From Pestalotiopsis fici W106-1 (lineage: Eukaryota; Ascomycota; Sordariomycetes; Amphisphaeriales; Sporocadaceae): DNA of 64,000 nt. The DNA lies in NCBI RefSeq assembly GCF_000516985.1, contig NW_006917093.1, positions 5,179,013 through 5,243,012 on the forward strand, read 5' to 3'. The notes beneath the pieces are model-generated. The model did not search any database. It was not told the DNA's origin and saw only the letters and a list, made by a program, of their open reading frames with translations. The stretch's first letter is position 1; every line of letters begins with the position of its first letter. Of the stretch, positions 1 through 12,200 are shown one piece after another. The translations under genes and the position numbers were made by a program.

Positions 1-3000
1 AGTGCCTGCTATCTCAACAATTTTATACGTAAGTTTTATGGAAGAACTGAGCGTTATTGTTCAGTGAAGGAATGCTTCAAATTTTACTAGAAACAAATGC
101 TCGTGGCCATATCGAGCAATCGAAAATTCAGCGTATTGGCGACATCATGTATGTTAGATTTCCTAGAGAGCTGGCAGTCTAACGGTTCCGAGTACTAGAA
201 TCATCAGGCACATCAAGGGTCGCGGAATTGCACTGGTGTTTGAATAATTTCTGTTATTGCACACGTTTGTTGTTGTCAAGAAAAGAAGTGCAAAATGCGC
301 AAGTATGTCCTAACTTTGTGTCACGTCTCCCAGTGGTTCTGAAGAGCTATCAATACAGGCGAGGGTGTTGGACTGTTGTATCTCTGATATGAGACTGATC
401 ATTGATGTGATGTAGTAAGCCTTTCTATCTATACATATCTACGTCTCGTCCCATGGCGGTTAGGAATCCTGTGAAATATTCCTCCTTTTCTTCCTCCCGA
501 GTGGCCCCCTCAGCCTCACGGGACCCATCCCATCATTTCACAAGTACATACTATGCCAGAGACATACTTACATGTTCGAGAATCAATCCTCGCGCCATCA
601 TCATCATCGTCATCATCATCATCATGTTGAATACTCGCTTATTTTTGTTTCTTTAATTCCGAGGTGCCAATCTCAAATGACGGAATAGTATCCAAATAGG
701 CAATACTATATCCATTAGTTGATCAGCCTCGTGGAACGACGATGATAGCAAAAAAACGCCGCGCGATTGATATCGTTCTGCTACTCTCTTGTCCTTGTTC
801 CCCCCCTGCATCGATCTAGCGGTCACTAGTAATGGTAGTGACAGACTCATCGTCATGACTTGTGTGTGCGCGAAAGGCTTTCTTTCATTTCCGCACACGA
901 CACGAGTACACAACAGAATCGCAAGAGGGAAGAAAACACCAAAGTCACAAATGAGGAAAGTGATCAACCAGTGTAAATGCTGGATCGAGCCAACAGAGAA
1001 CAGGGGAGTCATCCAACGTTGCAATTAAGCAAGGGGGCCCAGAGCCAGACACCTGGGCGCGGCGACGTTTGTTTTTTCTTTGGGCGTTTCTTTTTCCATC
1101 GGAACTCGGGGTGGTGACTCCATGTCGGCCCAGGGCTTTTGAGTAATGGTGTCATTCTGTACTTGCCAATTCTGTTCTACGGGGGAAAGGGAAATCGCGT
1201 AAAAGATAGGACAAGCCAGGCCAGCAGATAAAAAGCACCGGGCAGGCAGACCGATGGACGCGGAACTCCGTGTATCTGGCCATGGACCAAGACTCTCTGT
1301 TGTTCAATTTCCAGGACCACCAGCAACACGACTTTTGGACTGACTGGTGTAGAGTATCCACAGTGGACTCGGTCTCCCCCTACCTAGACTACCCCATAGC
1401 GGCAACTGTGCGATCTCGTGGGCTCTGGACCACCTGGGCGTAACCGGGGGGGAAAGAGAAGAGAGGAGAATCGAGAACACGAGGCGAGCGAATGGGACTT
1501 TTACTATGTATCCATGATGGACTTACTTCGGATCGGTCAATCATCTCACGGCTACGTCCGAGCAGTTGATCATGTTGATCGATTCTGTTCATTGTCTATC
1601 GCGAAATAGATCCTCTGCAACAAAGACGCGTCCAAAGATTTAAAAAATTCTTTTGTCGAGAATATGACGGGAACGCTCATGCAACCCGCGGCTGTAACCT
1701 TGTCTCGACCGTACTTTCGGTTTTCTATTCCGAGGGTAGCAATAAGAAAAAAAACAGAGAGGCCAAAAAAAGAGAACAGACGAAAAGAAAGAAACCAAAA
1801 ACAGGCCCCAGTGACACCCACCAACTCCACAGGTCTGGATTTTGTCCATTCCCTTCCTTTTTCTCTCCCCTTGGCTCTCTCTCTCTCCCCCCTCCACCTT
1901 TCTCTGGTACACCCCCAGTCAAGACGCCAGACGCCCGCCGAACGCCCGAGCCGATGCGCCAAGTCGGTTAGCGCCAGGGGAGAAAAGCACAGCGCAACGC
2001 CAACCAACGCCCTCATGCAGGTACCAAACGCTGGATCAAGAAAATCCTTCCTTTGTCTTCTGTCAGCGAACCGATTGCATACCTACGATTCGCTGCGAGC
2101 TGCATGTGGTGCGACCTTGGGTCCCGAAAGATCCCAGATCTGTCTGTCAAATCTCTTTTCTTTCTTCGCTAACAGTAGCCGCATACTCCAAGTGTGATAC
2201 TGTGTACAAGATGATTTTAGAGTGCCGCTTTTTTCCCTCTCTCACACGTCACTGAGCTGAGATCCTCTGGGCGCTTCCTCAGTGCTACCCTAATGTATTC
2301 CGCGCAGAAGGAAGAGAAGGATTTTCTTTCCCCTTCTTTACCCCTGGCTTACTGCATCGCTGACAGAAGCTCATAATCCTCCACCTGTTTCCTTCTCTCT
2401 TTTTCGCCAGTCTCTTTGTTCCAATTCATCTTCCATTTCAAAGAGAGAGAGCAGGACACACACCGAAAAGAGGGGGAAATATTAGACCAAGGCACAAAAC
2501 AAGAAGAAAAGAAAAGAAGCCGACCGTTAGTGGATTCCCGAAAGCGAGAACCAGAAAACAGCCACCGTGTGGAGCGCTTGCATCCATCCCATCCATACCT
2601 TATACCGAACAAGTCTATTTTACCTACCCTAAGTCTTTAGCCTTTGTCGGTGCGTCTGAGCGACTTTTCTTCCTCAGCCCAAAATCCATGACTGTAGTCT
2701 AGACTCCATAGTCGGTAATAGTTGGATACCCTTGACAGCGGTCAAAGAGAGTGAGAGAGAGAGAGAGAGAGATGCTCGGAAACAAATGCCCCGTTTAGAA
2801 TGATTTGGTTTTTTTCTTCTTTCTTCAATGCTGTTGATCTCAAGTTGTACCGTCGGAAATGGCTCGGGCTGGACTCCTTGACCATGGTTCGGCGGCTCAT
2901 CCGAACTCCATAAGATCGTCTGATTATCGTTGCCCCGGTTGGAATGTGATCGACGGTGTTTTTGTCGCGCGACTATACTACATACTACCCACCATGACTA

Positions 3001-3336
3001 TAGCCGCCAAAGCGACGCACTGGAAGAATAATTGGAAAACTGGTATTGATTGTTGATATACAATGTTGCATTCACATGGCGATAATGGGGATTTGTTGTT
3101 TTTGGGTTTTTTAATTATTTATTATAAATGTTTTTTTCCAAGAAGTAAAAATAAATGGCATAAAACATGCACTTGATTCTCCAAACCACCCAGTTCCTAG
3201 AAAACCCCCCTAACTCAACACTATTTTCCTTTTATCCACGCTGCGTTACACCATTTGCCCGTTTGTCTTTGTCTATGTGGTATCGTGACATGAGTTCTAA
3301 AGTAGAAGAGAAATGTGTCTATTAAACACATCCACT
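1..3336. other. Gene-free stretch at the left edge
   Basis: I see no coding region that can be supported here. The longest open frames (for example 1664-2197 on +) are low-complexity, rich in Lys/Arg or Ser/Pro, and lack domain-like composition or splice-consistent extensions. Simple sequence is present: a CAT/ATC run near 598-625, a GA run at 2753-2772, and pyrimidine-rich tracts around 1850-1910 and 2150-2250 of the kind seen in fungal promoters and leaders. The right end is the 3' flank of the GPI-protein gene. Part may be the leader or promoter of a gene beyond the left edge. Confidence 0.5.
2753..2772. repeat. GA dinucleotide microsatellite
   Basis: An uninterrupted run of GA units directly visible in intergenic DNA. 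Confidence 0.9.
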
Positions 3337-3996
3337 CTACAGAAGAGCAGCAGCAACACCAACGGCGGCGAGCATACCCAGACCGACCTCGGTGCGGCCA
3401 GCGGCGGCAGTGGGGACGGCAGAGTAAGAGGTGCCAGTGGGCTTGGAGGGAGTGTAGGTCGTGCCGACCTCGGTCTTGGTGGTGGCAGAGCCGGTGCCGA
3501 CGGGGTAGGTCTGCTTGGCGGTGCTGAGGGTGGTGGTCGGGTAGACGGGAGTCTCGGTGGGGTAGGCGCCGTTGCTGGTGGTCTCCTTCTTGGTGGAGGA
3601 GGAGGCCGGGTAGGTCTCAACGGGGTAGGTGCTGGGCTTGACCTCGGTCTCGGTGACGGGGCACACGGTGGTGGTGACGGCAACGAGCTCGGTGGTGACG
3701 TGGGGCTTGCCAGACGAGGCAGGGCAGTTGGTCACGGTGGGAGCGCAGCTGGTGACGGTGTACACGTTGGTGGAGTAGATGGTGCTGGTCGTGTAGGCCG
3801 TGGTGGAAGCAGAGCTGGCGCTGTACGAGGAAACCGAGGCCGAGGAAGACGAGGCCGGGTAGCTCTCGGCAGGGTAGCCGGAAGAGCTGGCGGGAGCAGT
3901 CGGGTAGACAGCCTCGGAAGAGGTGGTGGGCTCAACCTTGTAAGCGGCGCTGGCGAGGCCGGCGAGGGCAAGGACGGAGACGATGCGGTACTGCAT
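3337..3996 (-). CDS. GPI-anchored Ser/Thr-rich cell wall protein
   Basis: Single-exon protein of 219 aa. Residues 1-17 form a signal peptide (basic Arg4, hydrophobic core, ending Leu-Ala-Ser-Ala). The body is rich in Ser, Thr, Pro, Tyr and Ala, suggesting heavy O-mannosylation. In the middle, [14 protein letters not shown] and a [11 protein letters not shown] segment carry the only cysteines; this Cys/Thr pattern recurs in small fungal GPI wall proteins. The last 20 residues ([15 protein letters not shown]) are a hydrophobic tail after small residues, typical of a GPI-attachment signal. It probably sits on the plasma membrane or wall as a structural or surface protein; no enzymatic domain is visible. 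GC-rich, strongly biased codons suggest high expression. The opposite strand is open over the same DNA (Gly-rich), which I take as a codon-bias shadow. Confidence 0.85.
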   Translation of the reverse strand: MQYRIVSVLALAGLASAAYKVEPTTSSEAVYPTAPASSSGYPAESYPASSSSASVSSYSASSASTTAYTTSTIYSTNVYTVTSCAPTVTNCPASSGKPHVTTELVAVTTTVCPVTETEVKPSTYPVETYPASSSTKKETTSNGAYPTETPVYPTTTLSTAKQTYPVGTGSATTKTEVGTTYTPSKPTGTSYSAVPTAAAGRTEVGLGMLAAVGVAAALL

Positions 3997-5727
3997 TTTG
4001 AATTATGTATTTGGTTTTTTTGGTTTCTTGGAGAAAAACGTTTGTTGTTGATTAGAAATGAGTGTAAGTTGCGTTTGAAAAGTAATTAAGTACTTAGGAA
4101 GCGCGAGTTGTATGTAAAGAACGAATGACTTTCACGAGATGTGATGGAACGATCAGAGTTGATGGTTTGGAAGTAAGAATCAAGACGAAACCAGACTTGG
4201 AGGGTCGCCATATATATGGTTTCGAGTCGGGCTGAGCGGTCACTAAGCCAATAAGCTTAGTTTAGGAGAGTAGCACTCTGAGTCCCCTTCTCATCCGTCC
4301 TTTGCTGGCCTGGCTGGTAATACTGTGTATACTACACACAGTACACTGAACTCCGTACTCGCCGCCGCCGCCGTGCTCATCCTACTGGCCGCCACGGGAC
4401 AAGGGGGTGCCTTGCTTAGGTCTCTCTACTATTCATGCAGGAGGCGGCCAATGATTAAATGGCTCGTTACATGTCGTATGCGCGCTGTGGTACGCTCATC
4501 ACACCTTGTGCCTGACTCTTGTCCGGATTGGGACATGCCCCAAATGCACTGCCAAGCCAGACTTCACTGAGTCTTGCCCAGTCCTTGCAATCCATCTGGG
4601 GGCCCTTGTTCAAGTATGCATGGAGCAAATGAGGTTGAATGCAGAACACGAGCCTCCGGCCAATACGAGCACCGTCGACCCTGGTCACTGTCTAGTTCCC
4701 AGTAGCCAGGGGTGGACCACTTTTGTCCAATTAAGCTTCAGCCGTCTGAACAAGCAGCGAGGGGGGAGAATGGGTCAAAGGTCTGGGACCTGGATTCTCG
4801 ACTTTGGGACCACTGCCAACATCCGTAGAGGGGCCACCAGATGGCTTGAACACCCCGTAAAAAGAAGTTGAGGCACCGGAACTCCCAGTACACTAACTCT
4901 TTGGTAGGTAAACAGGCATTACTCCGTGGAAATGAGACAGCTTATTTCGACGTCTAGGCGCGGTCTTTGCTCTCCTCTGCGCCCCCCCGGCGTCTCCTCT
5001 CAACACCTTTGCGCCGTGCCCATTGGCCCAAGGCGAACACCTCTCAGCTTTCGCTACCGTCAATTGAATCCATCCCCCTGGGCTATGCTGACAGGTTCCC
5101 CGAGAAGGAGGAACGGGTAAGGAGTACGGAATACAGTAAACCGTACCATTGACGGGTTGACTGATGACGGGACGCGCTCTTTGTCCTCTGCTTGCTCGCT
5201 CGGCGCGTTCAACTCATAGTAACCGGATCCATCATGATATGATCCGCTTTCCTCTTGTCCATTTCTTTTCCCGTGTGCCACGAGGTAAATCCCAAGCCAT
5301 CATTTGCCGTGTGGAGATCATGGTCGTTGCCCCAATCGAGATGTGCTCATAACTGCATATGCTTTGTCGCGATTGCCTCCGAGACTGACTCACTCGTGCG
5401 AAAAGCAAAAATACCAGCCCGTTTCGTGTGTGAACAGCTGTTCGTTCGTTGGTTGTATTATCTATGCGACCCCTTCATTTGCGGCCTCTAGGTATCCCAG
5501 CTCAAGCTTGGGTTGGGACAGGGACTGATTTTACTGTCAGAAATCCGGACATTAACAACAAACACTATGCCATGCGCCTCTCAATTCCATAGGTATCCTT
5601 CTACTCCAGACATGCACTGTCCAATATGCCCTCATCAAATCTTATATACCAAATCTCCATCAGTGTACCTGTTGTTGTGAACACGTTAGCTTCTGTTTAG
5701 TGCCCACTATCAAACTCTCGGCTCAAC
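3997..5727. other. Intergenic: promoter of GPI gene and 3' flank of MCM3
   Basis: No gene found. The first 300-400 bases should hold the promoter and leader of the GPI protein (minus strand). The rest is unremarkable, with short open frames lacking domain-like composition, up to the MCM3 stop codon. Confidence 0.6.
4208..4219 (-). promoter_or_regulatory. TATA-box candidate for the GPI-protein gene
   Basis: A perfect palindrome, CCATATATATGG, lies about 215 nt upstream of the start codon at 3996. A TATA element would suit the strong, regulated expression suggested by the gene's codon bias. Function is inferred from sequence only. Confidence 0.4.
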
Positions 5728-8460
5728 TTACATGATCTGGTTAGCTGCGTCCATCTTCTTGAGCGCCTTGACAGCCTCGTCGCGGCTAAAGGCGCCGCCA
5801 CTGCCGCGGCCTACCCGACCGTTCACGGCTGAGATGACAGCACTGACGTCTGCCGAATCGTCCTCGAAGAGGTCAGTGTTTAGAAGTTGTCCGAGCGATG
5901 TACGGAATGTGGCCAATCTCTCATTACTGATGGGAGCGTCGAGGTTGAGACCAGCAGCACTTGATGCCAGCTCAGCGTCGTCCTGAGATTCGTTTTGCAG
6001 TTGCGACGACGGCAATGACGACGCAAATGATGTGGCCTGCGACTGCGACGGCGCAGCTGTGCTTGAGCGACCAGCAGTGGCACGGGTGCGTCGCGGAGTT
6101 GCATCGTACAACTCCTCTTCCTCCTCTTCCTCCTCTTCCTCGGCCGCAGCTGATGAGCTCGGGCCCTTGCTGCCGGCAGTACCGTTGGTAGCAGCACGCT
6201 GGTCCTTTGCCTGGCCTCGTGCAGAGGCGCGAGCCGAGCGAGCAGCACTGCTGCGTGCCGCGGTACTTCTCAAGGCACCTTCATCGTCATCATCGTCTGA
6301 GCTCTCTTCGCTCGACGAATCCGACTCTGCCGCTGCCCTGGTCCGCCTTCGCTTCCTCTTGGACTCATCTTCGAGCACCTCTTTGAATAGAGCAAAGCGG
6401 AGGATACCCTCTGCAGCGGTGGTATCGCGCTCTTCCACGCGGTTCGACAAACGTGCCTTTGCGTGGGCGGTTGCAAGACGAATAATGGTTTCGAGGGTAC
6501 GGACAGTCAGAGGTGAGGTTCTCCGTTGGTTGCCCTCCATCTCGTCATTGCGCAAGCCGACGTAAATGTCGGCAATACGATCCGAAGCTTCCTGGGTAAG
6601 AACAGGCTTTATTCTTGACTTGGCGTACTGTATATATTTCTTCATGAAAGGAATGCTCAGCACCTCTTTGCGCTTATTTGCACCACGGCCGGTAGTGATT
6701 GTAACACCGGCATGCAACATGGCATCAAATTTCTCGTAAACCTCAGTGGGCCTCTGGGTATCGTTTTGGCTTTGAAGTGCCACGCCCAGAGCTTGTGATG
6801 CATTTTCTCGGACAGGAGCGCCTTCATCAGTGCCGGCCTGGCGGTAACGGTGCATACGCAAGACGTGCTCTGATACCTGTCTGTCCCTCATGTCCTCAAT
6901 GTCATCCGTGACGACAAACAACAAATCGAAACGGGAGAGGAGAGAATCGGGCAAGGCAATGTTCTTGTGCGGGTCCTTGTGAGTGTCGTATTGGCCAAAA
7001 ATGGGGTTGGCAGCCGCTATCACACTACAGCGGGCATTCAATGAGGTGTGAATACCAGCCTTGGCAATAGTGACGGTCTGTTGTTCCATGACTTCGTGGA
7101 TAGCAACTCTGTCAATGTCTGACATTTTGTCAAACTCATCAATACACACCACGCCGCGGTCTGCCATGACCATGGCACCAGCCTCGAGCCGCCGCTCGCC
7201 AGTTTCCTTGTCAGAGGTAACGGCAGCTGTCAAACCGACACCGGACGAACCTCGACCGGTAGTGGCAATGGCAAGGGGAGCCGTGTTTAGGACGAAACGC
7301 AGAAGCTGTGATTTGGCTGTTGACGGGTCACCGACCATCAGAATATTGATATCTCCTCTCAAATGTGTGCCGTTCTCCAAGTTCTTCTCCATACCACCAA
7401 GTAGCATAAGCAGAATTGCCTTTTTGATATAGTCATGGCCATAGATACTCGGTGCAAGAGACTGCGACAAGAGTTCAAAAAGGTTCTTCTTCTTGGAGAT
7501 CTTATTGATGTTTCGGATATCAGTGTCGGTAATAGTTGCAGAAGCCACACCACCACCGGCTTTGGAGGAGAGGAGCACAACATTGTTGGCGAGAACTACC
7601 GTCTTGAATAGTGCGCTGTTGTGATTTGTGTTTCTGTTACCGAGCGTTCTGAAGATGCCCACCAGCTGGATTCTGTCACCCGGCTTGACCTTGTCGACCA
7701 AGTCATCATCCAGGATGACATCGACACCACGAGGCAGCTGGCCAGCAGGCGCCCGCTCAGGCATCTCCTGAATCGAGATGGTCTGGTGGTCACGATATGT
7801 GCAAAAACCGTACTCGGTAATGAGGGGGTTGCCCTCGTCGTCGACCAATGGGTAGACGCTTGATGTCGTTTGGCCGTTGGTCATGGTCTGGTCGCGGTAC
7901 TCGCGGAAATGGAAAATGTTCTTGTTCTCATTGTAGTGTATGCTCTTGACGACCTTTGGTCTGATGAGCGAGGTTCTCGTGACGATACCCTCGAGAGAGA
8001 CCATGTGGTTTAAATGGTGGGACGATAGCGTCCGCGGGTTGCAAGCATTGAGGCCGAAGCTTCCCGCCCAGGCGCAGTAGTAGAGGGACTCGGGATCAAC
8101 ATTGGTGCCTGGAATGGTGCCAACGACCTGCTTGAGGGCGTGGTTGAAGGCGAGAGTCCAGTCGAAAGGGTCGAAGAGGAGGCCCTCGGCCATGTCAGGG
8201 TTGTGGTCGCGAACATGGTCGATGTTGACTACCAGTCTCCTCTGGTTCTTCTGCACCATCAAGGCAATATCGGCGCGATAGCTTCGTGCATGTTGGTCAT
8301 CTGGGTCGGGGCACACGCATCAGCATTTGGTCTCGTCTGGTATGCAGTCGTTTGGCAGAGAGAGGGCGGTAAATAATGAAAACTTACGGGGATCGAGAAA
8401 CTCCTCAGCAAGGCGAATGCGCTCCTTCGCCGCTTCATCGCGCAGCATTAAAGAATCCAT
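5728..8460 (-). CDS. MCM3: DNA replication licensing factor MCM3
   Basis: Subunit of the hexameric MCM2-7 helicase that licenses and unwinds replication origins in the nucleus. Two exons: 8388-8460 and 5728-8300, with intron 8301-8387 (GTAAGT donor, CAG acceptor), giving 881 aa. The start ATG at 8460 opens MDSLMLRDEAAKERIRLAEE, and the junction restores an open frame. The N-terminal OB-fold part is followed by the AAA+ module: Walker A GDPSTAKSQ (about residue 347), Walker B CIDEFDKM (about 410) and arginine finger SRFD (about 480). GHDYIKKAILLMLLGGMEKN and the GRGSSGVGLTAAVT stretch match MCM3 rather than other MCM paralogues. A basic KRKRRR cluster followed by acidic Ser/Asp and poly-Glu tracts (about 680-780) is the usual MCM3 nuclear-localisation and linker region, and a helical C-terminal domain ends the protein. 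Confidence 0.97.
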
Positions 8461-9223
8461 CTTGCCTCAATGCTTTTCTCTGGCTCAAAGTATGGTAAGG
8501 GAAATGGGCAGAGTGCACAGAGAAGAGGAATGGCGCACTTGGTCTTGTCTTTCAATCTTGCATGAATCTTAGGCGATTTCTCCATCGTCCATAGTGGGGG
8601 GAAAGCAACCGACCCTAGCACCAATTTGACGCGTGACACGCGACCGGACGCGTAAAGTGGTTACTTCTTTTGGTAGTCGCGTACCCCTGCCCATTTTACC
8701 GTTGGGACACTGTCGATCTTTTGCATATCAAAAGCAAATGACCGACACTTTGGTTCTATCATGTCCGAAACAAGCTCTCTGCACTACACTTCGCGCCTAC
8801 AATGTTCGTCCTGTTTGATAGGCGACTTGAATGCAATTTTGTTTTCTGGTATCGATGCGATCATGTATCGAGTATTCATGTAGGACACCAGGTTGAAATA
8901 CTGTGATTAGTCATATGTCATAATCACACGCTTTGACCACAAATGAATTCACCAGGATTGTTTCTACAAGATTAACATATTTCTATTCCTGCAAAATGAC
9001 TGAACGCGACTTTTATCATTTCATCGCCCGATACTCCAAGCTTTTTTTTATGGTTCACCATGGACAACAAACACACAACATATGTACCATGGGAACATGA
9101 CCGGTCTACTTGTACCATGGAATCTTCCTCATCTTCTTTGCTCATGCCAGCCATAAAAACTCCTAATTCTACAGTTATGAACGCAAAGTTCGAGCGCCAG
9201 CATCAAGCCAAGTCTCGATTACT
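8461..9223. other. Intergenic between MCM3 start and GEA stop
   Basis: Holds the MCM3 promoter (MCB cluster at 8629-8653) and the 3' flank of the Arf-GEF gene, which becomes AT-richer from about 8820. No gene seen. Confidence 0.7.
8629..8653. promoter_or_regulatory. Cluster of MluI cell-cycle boxes upstream of MCM3
   Basis: Two exact ACGCGT sites (8629-8634 and 8648-8653) flank an ACGCGA site (8638-8643). They lie 169-193 nt upstream of the MCM3 start. ACGCGT is the MCB element bound by the MBF (Mbp1/Swi6 or Res/Cdc10) complex at G1/S, and MCM genes are classic targets in yeasts. Conservation of this circuit in this fungus is an inference. Confidence 0.6.
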
Positions 9224-12200
9224 TCATTCAGCGGAAGCCGGCTGCGGTTCTGGCGTCTTCGCAGTTGGCACTGCTTCCTCAACCTTCTTCTCCTCGACAG
9301 GCGTAGGCTCTTCGAGTGCGAGCTCATTTCTCAGGTCGGGCAGGAAGCGATCAATTCGCTTCCACGTCTCTACCCAAAGCTTCTCTTGCGATGGGTCTTT
9401 GCTGGGCGGTACAAGATAGCCGCTACTGGACATGAATAACAGAACGTTCTTCAAGTTCTCGGGAACAGCCTCCTCCTGCTCAATTTGTTAGCCGGCAAGC
9501 GCGGATCAATCCATTACAACGGACTACTCACCAAACTGTCGCCCTGACCACTATTCATTAGGCGATCCATGATGTCAATAATCTTGAGCCATAGATCTAG
9601 CATTCCATCCCACTTCGATAGAAGAACCAAGTATTGGAGGAAGACCTTGCATAGCAACGAGGCAGCCTGCACTCGTGTTTCACTCATGCCGTCGCGGTCC
9701 GACGAGTACACCTCGGGCTTCAACAGCTTGTGAATGAGAGGGAAGAGGACTTCACCAAAGATTGCCGTCCACTCCTCGTGGCCGCTGCTGATGAGTTCTG
9801 GAGATAGCAGACATCTCTGCAACGAAGAGAATGCCAGGTGACGTATCTCTCGGCAGGGGTTGGTGCACTGTGTCGTAAGCGCCTGGAAGATAGGCAACCA
9901 GTAGGCGGACCATGCTGTATTGAAGTGAGCTCCATGAATCCACGTCAACTCTCCACAGGATTGATTGACTCTTACCTTCGCTAGCCTCGAGGTGCGATTG
10001 CTTCATGAGATGGGGGATACGCGAGGTCATGTTGTGGATGAGATTTATGGCCTTGACACCTCTGGATACGACAGCATTGTCACTGTTTTTTCAAATTAGT
10101 TAGGACGCTTCTTACAAGCAAAAGCTTTCATGTTAATGATCTTGTGTTGTGCATACCTTGGCGTTTCCTTCTTGGGCCGCGAGCTCCTTGCCCGTTTATT
10201 GCCTGCATCGCCCTTCTGCTCAGCAACAGCTCCTATCTTGGCAGCAGTTGCAAAGTCATTCAGCAGGGATATGGCAGCTTCATAATTGTCCGCAATGATT
10301 GGAGAAGGTGTGCCTGATACTCCACCCTCAAGAATCTCAAAAACGGCGGCAGAAGAGCTGGCATTGCCTGCAAGGTTCCGCAGTAACACCCAGAAATCTG
10401 GCGAAGTCATGATCTCACTTCGAAGAGGACCTGGCTCACTGATGCATGATTTCAGCCCCTGCAGTACAAGCTGCGAGGTCTTTCCAAGAATCTCCTTGGG
10501 CATGGTAGAAATCGTGTGCAACAGAAGTGGAGCTCGGACAAAGTCGTGTTCCTGGCCAAACCGAATCAGAAATTGCAACTCAGTACACGATATTCGCTGG
10601 CTATAACTTACGTAGCTTGCCTTCAGTATATTGAATTGGTAAAAAGCAACTCTCGAAACAAGGATCGAGTGATGTCGGCTTGGTTCGCGGAGGACGGCTT
10701 GAAGCGCTTCAGAGACTTGTTTCCCGAGTAGTTCAACCGTTTCGGCGTCTCTGAGTGCAAGAACGGTACAGAACTCGAGAATATAGGTTACGGAAGGATC
10801 GTAGTTGCTCTGCTTGCGAGCCGGCTTTGGTCCAGGTGAAGATGGTATATTGTCTGATCTCACAGTGATGGCAGGCACCGTAGAGTTGTCGTCTTCCGGT
10901 ATCTCATCGAGAAGAGCTTCGACGAGATTCTGTAGATTCTTCGCTGGAAGCTTACTACAACGCTTATTAGTTACCAATCTACTGATAGTTTTAGAAGAAC
11001 TTACGAAATGTTTTCGAAAACGTCGTCCATATGGCAGGCATTCACGCAGTCGACAGTGGCCAGTGTGCTCTCAAGTTCTTCGGCCGAAGGCTCTGGTGGA
11101 TCATCGGCTGCATAGCTCGAAATGTACGAAGACAGGGCCGAGAATAGGCCAGTGTCGGCAGCCTTGGCTCCTCTATCAATAACTTGAGAAGGTGGCTGTA
11201 AGGGTATCGCTGGTACGGGAAGTCGCTCAGAGTCAGTGGAGAAGGATGGAGAGATGAGTGAGTTGACAAAGAGATTCAACCAGATGCGGACAATCTAGCG
11301 GCGATACGTTAGCATGTCTCGTGTATAAGTAGAATGATTCTTGGGCAAGACTCACGTATTGCCAGCCGTCAGCTATGACGGCCTCACTACCCGTGACAAC
11401 GCGGAACAGGACTAGAGTGGCTAACTGGGCCTTGAAGTTTCTGCCGAGCTTCACAGCTAGCCCGCTGACCATGACCGTCGGGCCATCATCTGAAACCTTC
11501 ATTTCAGTGTTCAGAGCGGTGTTCGCCAAGCTCTGAGTAGCAAGTGTGGTCATGCAGCTCAGTGAATAGATAATGCGGTCCAGTGCCTCGGTAATGCCAT
11601 ATTGTGAAGCAATCTTTGCACACTGGTCAAAACCAGTGACAACTCTAGCAAAGACAGCATCGTCCGTCGCCGACATGAAAACATACGACAGCGTGGAGAC
11701 AATTGGCTTCCATGTCTTTTGGAACATGTCCGCATCATAAATGTTTGTGTCGCAAAGAACCAGCGGGCCTGAAGACTCGGTTTTGAGAAGGAGTTCCCTC
11801 CAAGCATAATCAAAGGCATGCTTGTTATCGTGCTCGTCGGGCAGAATAATCTCATTAGAACTGATAGCGTCAAAGATGGCCTGAAGATATTCTGGCTCAA
11901 AGTCTTTGCCACCATTTGTGCCGCGGAGGTTTCGCGAAAAGTCAAGAATCGTCATGCGCCTCGACTTCATATTTGGATTGTGCTGATCGGTATTGAGCAT
12001 CACCACAGCGTACGAAAGGACATATACGGCATCCTCATCAGCACAACCGGGGGGGATGTCGCTAGCAATATACGCCTTGGAGAAAGTCACCATGATGCGT
12101 TCAATAAGTTGCGACTCGCCGGGAAGACGGAAGCTCTCCAACATCAGACGCAATGCTTCGTCAACACGTTTCCCAGTGAAGTCGAACAGACTGATATATT

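Noticed and set aside
1664..2197. 177-codon frame on + near the left edge
   Set aside because: Low-complexity Lys/Arg then Ser/Pro composition from poly-A and CT tracts; overlapping frames on both strands look the same, and no splice-consistent continuation was found.
3313..4089. 258-codon Gly-rich open frame on +, antisense to the GPI protein
   Set aside because: The minus strand encodes a clear signal peptide, Ser/Thr body and GPI tail. The Gly/Val/Arg-rich plus frame is what biased GC-rich codons give on the opposite strand.
6032..6565. Ser-rich 177-codon frame on + inside MCM3
   Set aside because: Poly-Ser is the antisense reading of the MCM3 poly-Glu and Arg/Ala segments.
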